Origin: Geodermatophilus chilensis
Lineage (GTDB): Bacteria > Actinomycetota > Actinomycetes > Mycobacteriales > Geodermatophilaceae
Reading direction: 5' to 3'
NCBI RefSeq assembly: GCF_002802985.1
Contig: NZ_NVPT01000036.1
Coordinates: 1 to 34,758, forward strand
Length of the DNA: 34,758 bases
Each line of letters starts with the position of its first letter. The first letter of the stretch is position 1. The translations under genes were made by a program, and so were the position numbers. The notes under the pieces are model-generated. The model saw only the letters and a program-made list of their open reading frames with translations. It was not told the origin of the DNA and did no database searches. This document shows, piece by piece, positions 32,613 to 34,758 of the stretch.

Positions 32613-33233
32613 ATGTACGCCCGATCCACCACGACGCGGGTCAGCCCTGAGACCCTCGACGACCTCGTCGCCTACATCCGCGACGACGTCATGCCCATGG
32701 TCACGCAACTGGACGGCTGCGTCGGTCTCTCGCTCCTGACCGACCGCGACACCGGTCGATGCATCGCCACCAGCGCCTGGGAGACCCACGACGCGATGAA
32801 CGCCAGCGCCGAGCGGGTCGGCGCGTCGCGAGAACGCGCAGCCGCGATGTTCGGTGGCACGCCGGAGGTCCAGGAGTGGGAGATCGCTGTCCTACACCGG
32901 GCACACCGGGCCGGGGAGGGCGCGTGCGCGCGGGTGGCGTGGACCCGTACCGACCCGGCGAACCTGGACCGGGTCATCGACGCCTACCGGGAGAGTCTGA
33001 TGCCCTGGTGGGAGGAGACGCCGGGGTTCTGCAGCAACAGCCTCATGATGAACCGTCGAGACGGGCGATGCGCCTCGGCGGTCGTGTTCGACAGCCGCGA
33101 GGCGATGGCGCACACCCGTGACCAGTTCATGACCCTGCGCGAGGAGTTCGTGTCCAGGATGGGGATGGACATCCTCGAGGTGGCGGAGTTCGACCTGGCC
33201 CTGGCTCATCTGCGGGTACCCGAGACGGTCTAA
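32613..33233 (+). CDS. Two-domain antibiotic-biosynthesis-monooxygenase (ABM)-like protein
   Basis: This 206-residue protein consists of two related ferredoxin-like ABM domains. The pattern LxxLVAYIRDDVMPMVTQLDGCVGLSLLTDRDTGRCIATSAWET is echoed in the second half by VIDAYRESLMPWWEETPGFCSNSLMMNRRDGRCASAVVF. The ATG at 32613 follows AGGAAGGAG. ABM proteins act as cofactor-free monooxygenases, heme-degrading enzymes or stress proteins. Here the partner and substrate are unknown. It is a single-gene unit closed by the hairpin at 33261-33307. Confidence 0.75.
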   Translation: MYARSTTTRVSPETLDDLVAYIRDDVMPMVTQLDGCVGLSLLTDRDTGRCIATSAWETHDAMNASAERVGASRERAAAMFGGTPEVQEWEIAVLHRAHRAGEGACARVAWTRTDPANLDRVIDAYRESLMPWWEETPGFCSNSLMMNRRDGRCASAVVFDSREAMAHTRDQFMTLREEFVSRMGMDILEVAEFDLALAHLRVPETV

Positions 33234-33260
33234 CCGGCAGGCCGGTCCGCGCCGCGGCCA

Positions 33261-33307
33261 CCGGAGATGATGGACGCCCATCGGGCCGCGCGGTCCATCG
33301 TCTCCGG
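33261..33307 (+). terminator. 15-bp stem hairpin after the ABM gene
   Basis: CCGGAGATGATGGAC (33261-33275) pairs with 33293-33307, with one T-G wobble and a 17-nt loop, 27 bp past the stop codon. Between 33308 and 33626 I see only the promoter region of the next small gene. Confidence 0.6.
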
Positions 33308-33626
33308 CCCGCGGCGCATCACAGGCTGTCATGTGTCTCGTCAGGCCGTTGATCGCCTCCTGCAGGGCCTTGCCCAGCACGGCGTGGGAGCGCAAGCCGC
33401 ACACATGGCGTTCCTCCCCCACCGGCGACTCCGCTGGTGGGACGGCTCTGCTCCGGTGTGTCCCCGTCCCCCTCGGACATCCGCTGCCCCGGAGCCAAGC
33501 CTCACGCCCCGGCCGGCTCCCCCGGGACCGACCATGGGCAGCTGGACTGATCAGGCCCGCCTGATGCCATGGACGGGGTACCGTCCGGGCACGGAGCCGC
33601 TCAGGTTCCCGATGAGGGAGCACGAC

Positions 33627-33764
33627 ATGGCCGACAGGTCCCCTCGACACTCGATGTCGAAGAAGTCCGGCAAGTCGATCAAGGAGAAGCGCGTCGAGCG
33701 CAAGGCCAAGGCCGCCGGCACCACGTCGCAGATGGAACGGCTGACACACGACAGGAAGCGCTGA
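33627..33764 (+). CDS. Small basic conserved actinobacterial protein, 45 residues
   Basis: The product MADRSPRHSMSKKSGKSIKE continues with alternating Lys/Arg and ends LTHDRKR. It is strongly basic and probably helical, and looks like short actinobacterial proteins of the SKKSGKSIKEKR type with no known role. The ATG at 33627 follows GAGGGAG; an in-frame ATG five codons upstream is possible. It may bind nucleic acid, judged only from charge. Confidence 0.65.
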   Translation: MADRSPRHSMSKKSGKSIKEKRVERKAKAAGTTSQMERLTHDRKR

Positions 33765-33914
33765 GCCTCCCCCTCTCGGCGTGCGGGACGCCGTGGTGCA
33801 GCCCGTGTGTCGACTGTGCCTGTCGACGACCACCGCCGCAGCGTGATCCGCGGGGAGCAGGCCCTGGCGGACCCCATTCCCCGCGCCCATCAACCTCCCA
33901 GGGGAGGCCGCGCC

Positions 33915-34082
33915 ATGAGCACCGAACCCCAGTACCCGAAGACCCGCACCGAGCCTCAGCCCGCGAGGGAACGGGCTCCCGGCCTCCTCACGGAGCCGAG
34001 TGTGGAGGATCGGGCAGACGTCGAGGAGGATCGGCGCAGGCAGCGGGAACTGGACCAGGGAGAGCTGGGCGGAGAGGCCTGA
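33915..34082 (+). CDS. Small acidic hypothetical protein, 55 residues
   Basis: The ATG at 33915 is preceded by AGGGGAGG. The product is Glu/Arg/Pro-rich, hydrophilic and probably disordered at first, with a helical VEDRADVEEDRRRQRELDQ end. No family recognised. It is followed by a hairpin at 34097-34122. Confidence 0.5.
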   Translation: MSTEPQYPKTRTEPQPARERAPGLLTEPSVEDRADVEEDRRRQRELDQGELGGEA

Positions 34083-34096
34083 TCGACGCGCATTCC

Positions 34097-34122
34097 CTGT
34101 CGCCGGGACCCCGGGGACAGGC
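34097..34122 (+). terminator. Hairpin after the small acidic gene
   Basis: CCTGTC (34097-34102) and GACAGG (34117-34122) enclose further G/C pairs, 14 bp past the stop. The following 34123-34339 holds the promoter of the last gene. Confidence 0.45.
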
Positions 34123-34339
34123 CGTCGGGTCGGGCCGCCTTCGCCCGGCTGCGCAGGACGGAGCAGGTCCAGAACCCGCCTGGCGGTCGGGGCCGTCCCC
34201 GGAAGGCGCGGCCCAGGACGGTGTGCGGACCCGGGCGGCATCGGTAGCCTGCCGTGGTCCTCCACCCCTCCGGCCGGGAGCCGGCCGCTGGGAGCCCGCC
34301 CGGTCCTGATCGACCGCCGCCACGGTGCAGGGAGATCCG

Positions 34340-34758
34340 GTGTCCGCAGCTGCGCCCGCGGGATCCGCGACGCTCGCCGCGTCCGGCCCCCCGGCGCAGA
34401 ATCTCGAGATCGTCGTGCTGGCCGTGCTGGTCCTCCTGGCGGCCTACAACGTCTGGCGCCGGCGCGCGCTGCGCCGCCGGTACCACCTGGGCAACCGCGA
34501 GCGCGCCGTCCGCCTGCAGCAGCAGTGGATCGAGCCGCTGGTCGCGGTGGTCCTGGTGGGCGGTGTCCTGGCGAAAGACGTCGCCGCCGGCCCGGCGCAC
34601 CTGCTGGCACTCGCCGTCGGCGGGGTGATCGGTGCGGTGCTGGGGGAATCGAGATCGAGGTGGAGCCAGAACGCGACACCGCTGATCCCGTCCATCGCCG
34701 CGGTCATCGACGCCTCACCGCCCCGGGAGGCGACCTCTTCGTCGTCGAGGAAGCAGGC
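34340..34758 (+). CDS. Membrane protein, 3' end cut by the window
   Basis: The GTG at 34340 follows CAGGGAG. The visible 139 residues start with an Ala/Pro-rich outer segment and a membrane helix (IVVLAVLVLLAAYNVW). An Arg-rich cytoplasmic loop follows, then two more hydrophobic stretches (PLVAVVLVGGVLAKDV and LLALAVGGVIGAVLG). The part after 34645 is hydrophilic and could come from a frameshift near the GGGGG run, because two frames there are open. Family not recognised. Confidence 0.55.
   Translation, partial: MSAAAPAGSATLAASGPPAQNLEIVVLAVLVLLAAYNVWRRRALRRRYHLGNRERAVRLQQQWIEPLVAVVLVGGVLAKDVAAGPAHLLALAVGGVIGAVLGESRSRWSQNATPLIPSIAAVIDASPPREATSSSSRKQ

Noticed and set aside
34645-34758. Alternative frame at the right end reading EVEPERDTADPV and GGDLFVVEEAG
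   Set aside because: It would require a frameshift near the G run. The uninterrupted frame has good third-position GC, so I kept it, noting the doubt.

Overview
The window is a high-GC actinobacterial sequence of about 34.8 kb with strong G/C bias at third codon positions. GTG starts are frequent and stop/start overlaps are tight. Protein flavour and intergenic palindromes suggest a soil or rock actinobacterium, possibly of the Geodermatophilaceae; this is inference, as no rRNA or tRNA gene is present. The left edge is a contig end: the first ~65 bases look like an untrimmed, error-containing Illumina/Nextera adapter.

Positions 0.3-4.8 kb hold a sugar-porter MFS transporter (IolT-like), a DeoR-type repressor, an aromatic-acid-exporter/FUSC-like membrane protein and a small tautomerase. 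Positions 4.9-20.4 kb form a carbohydrate/cyclitol catabolic island. Its core is a three-gene minus-strand operon of P450-reductase fusion, Gfo/Idh/MocA dehydrogenase and hydroxypyruvate-isomerase-like TIM barrel, joined by 4-bp GTGA overlaps. A LacI regulator lies upstream, with a perfect LacI-type operator in the P450 promoter and a weaker one in its own promoter. Next come IolG, a second coupled Gfo/Idh dehydrogenase, a second LacI-type regulator, an aldo/keto reductase, a phytanoyl-CoA-dioxygenase-like Fe(II)/2-oxoglutarate enzyme, an FrcBCA-type sugar ABC importer and a fourth Gfo/Idh dehydrogenase. Together they suggest uptake and oxidative breakdown of a modified sugar or cyclitol. The most interesting reading is that the self-sufficient P450 removes an O-methyl (or other O-alkyl) group from a methylated cyclitol or sugar before the Gfo/Idh and isomerase steps.

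Positions 20.5-32.6 kb are a broken accessory region. It contains a truncated MFS gene, small unknown genes, an intact transmembrane Ser/Thr kinase whose start overlaps the stop of an HTH-FHA regulator, a secreted protein, a tyrosine-recombinase fragment abutting an Excalibur-domain tail, an intact secreted subtilase, an IS982-type transposase fragment joined to a frameshifted HpcH/HpaI aldolase, and an orphan DUF59 plus amidohydrolase pair of the kind seen in propane monooxygenase (prm/mim) clusters. A 33-39 bp dispersed repeat, four copies in one orientation, sits near the junctions of these pieces.

Positions 32.6 kb to the end carry a two-domain ABM monooxygenase-like protein, two very small hypothetical genes and a membrane protein cut by the window end. 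GC-rich hairpins mark several gene ends.
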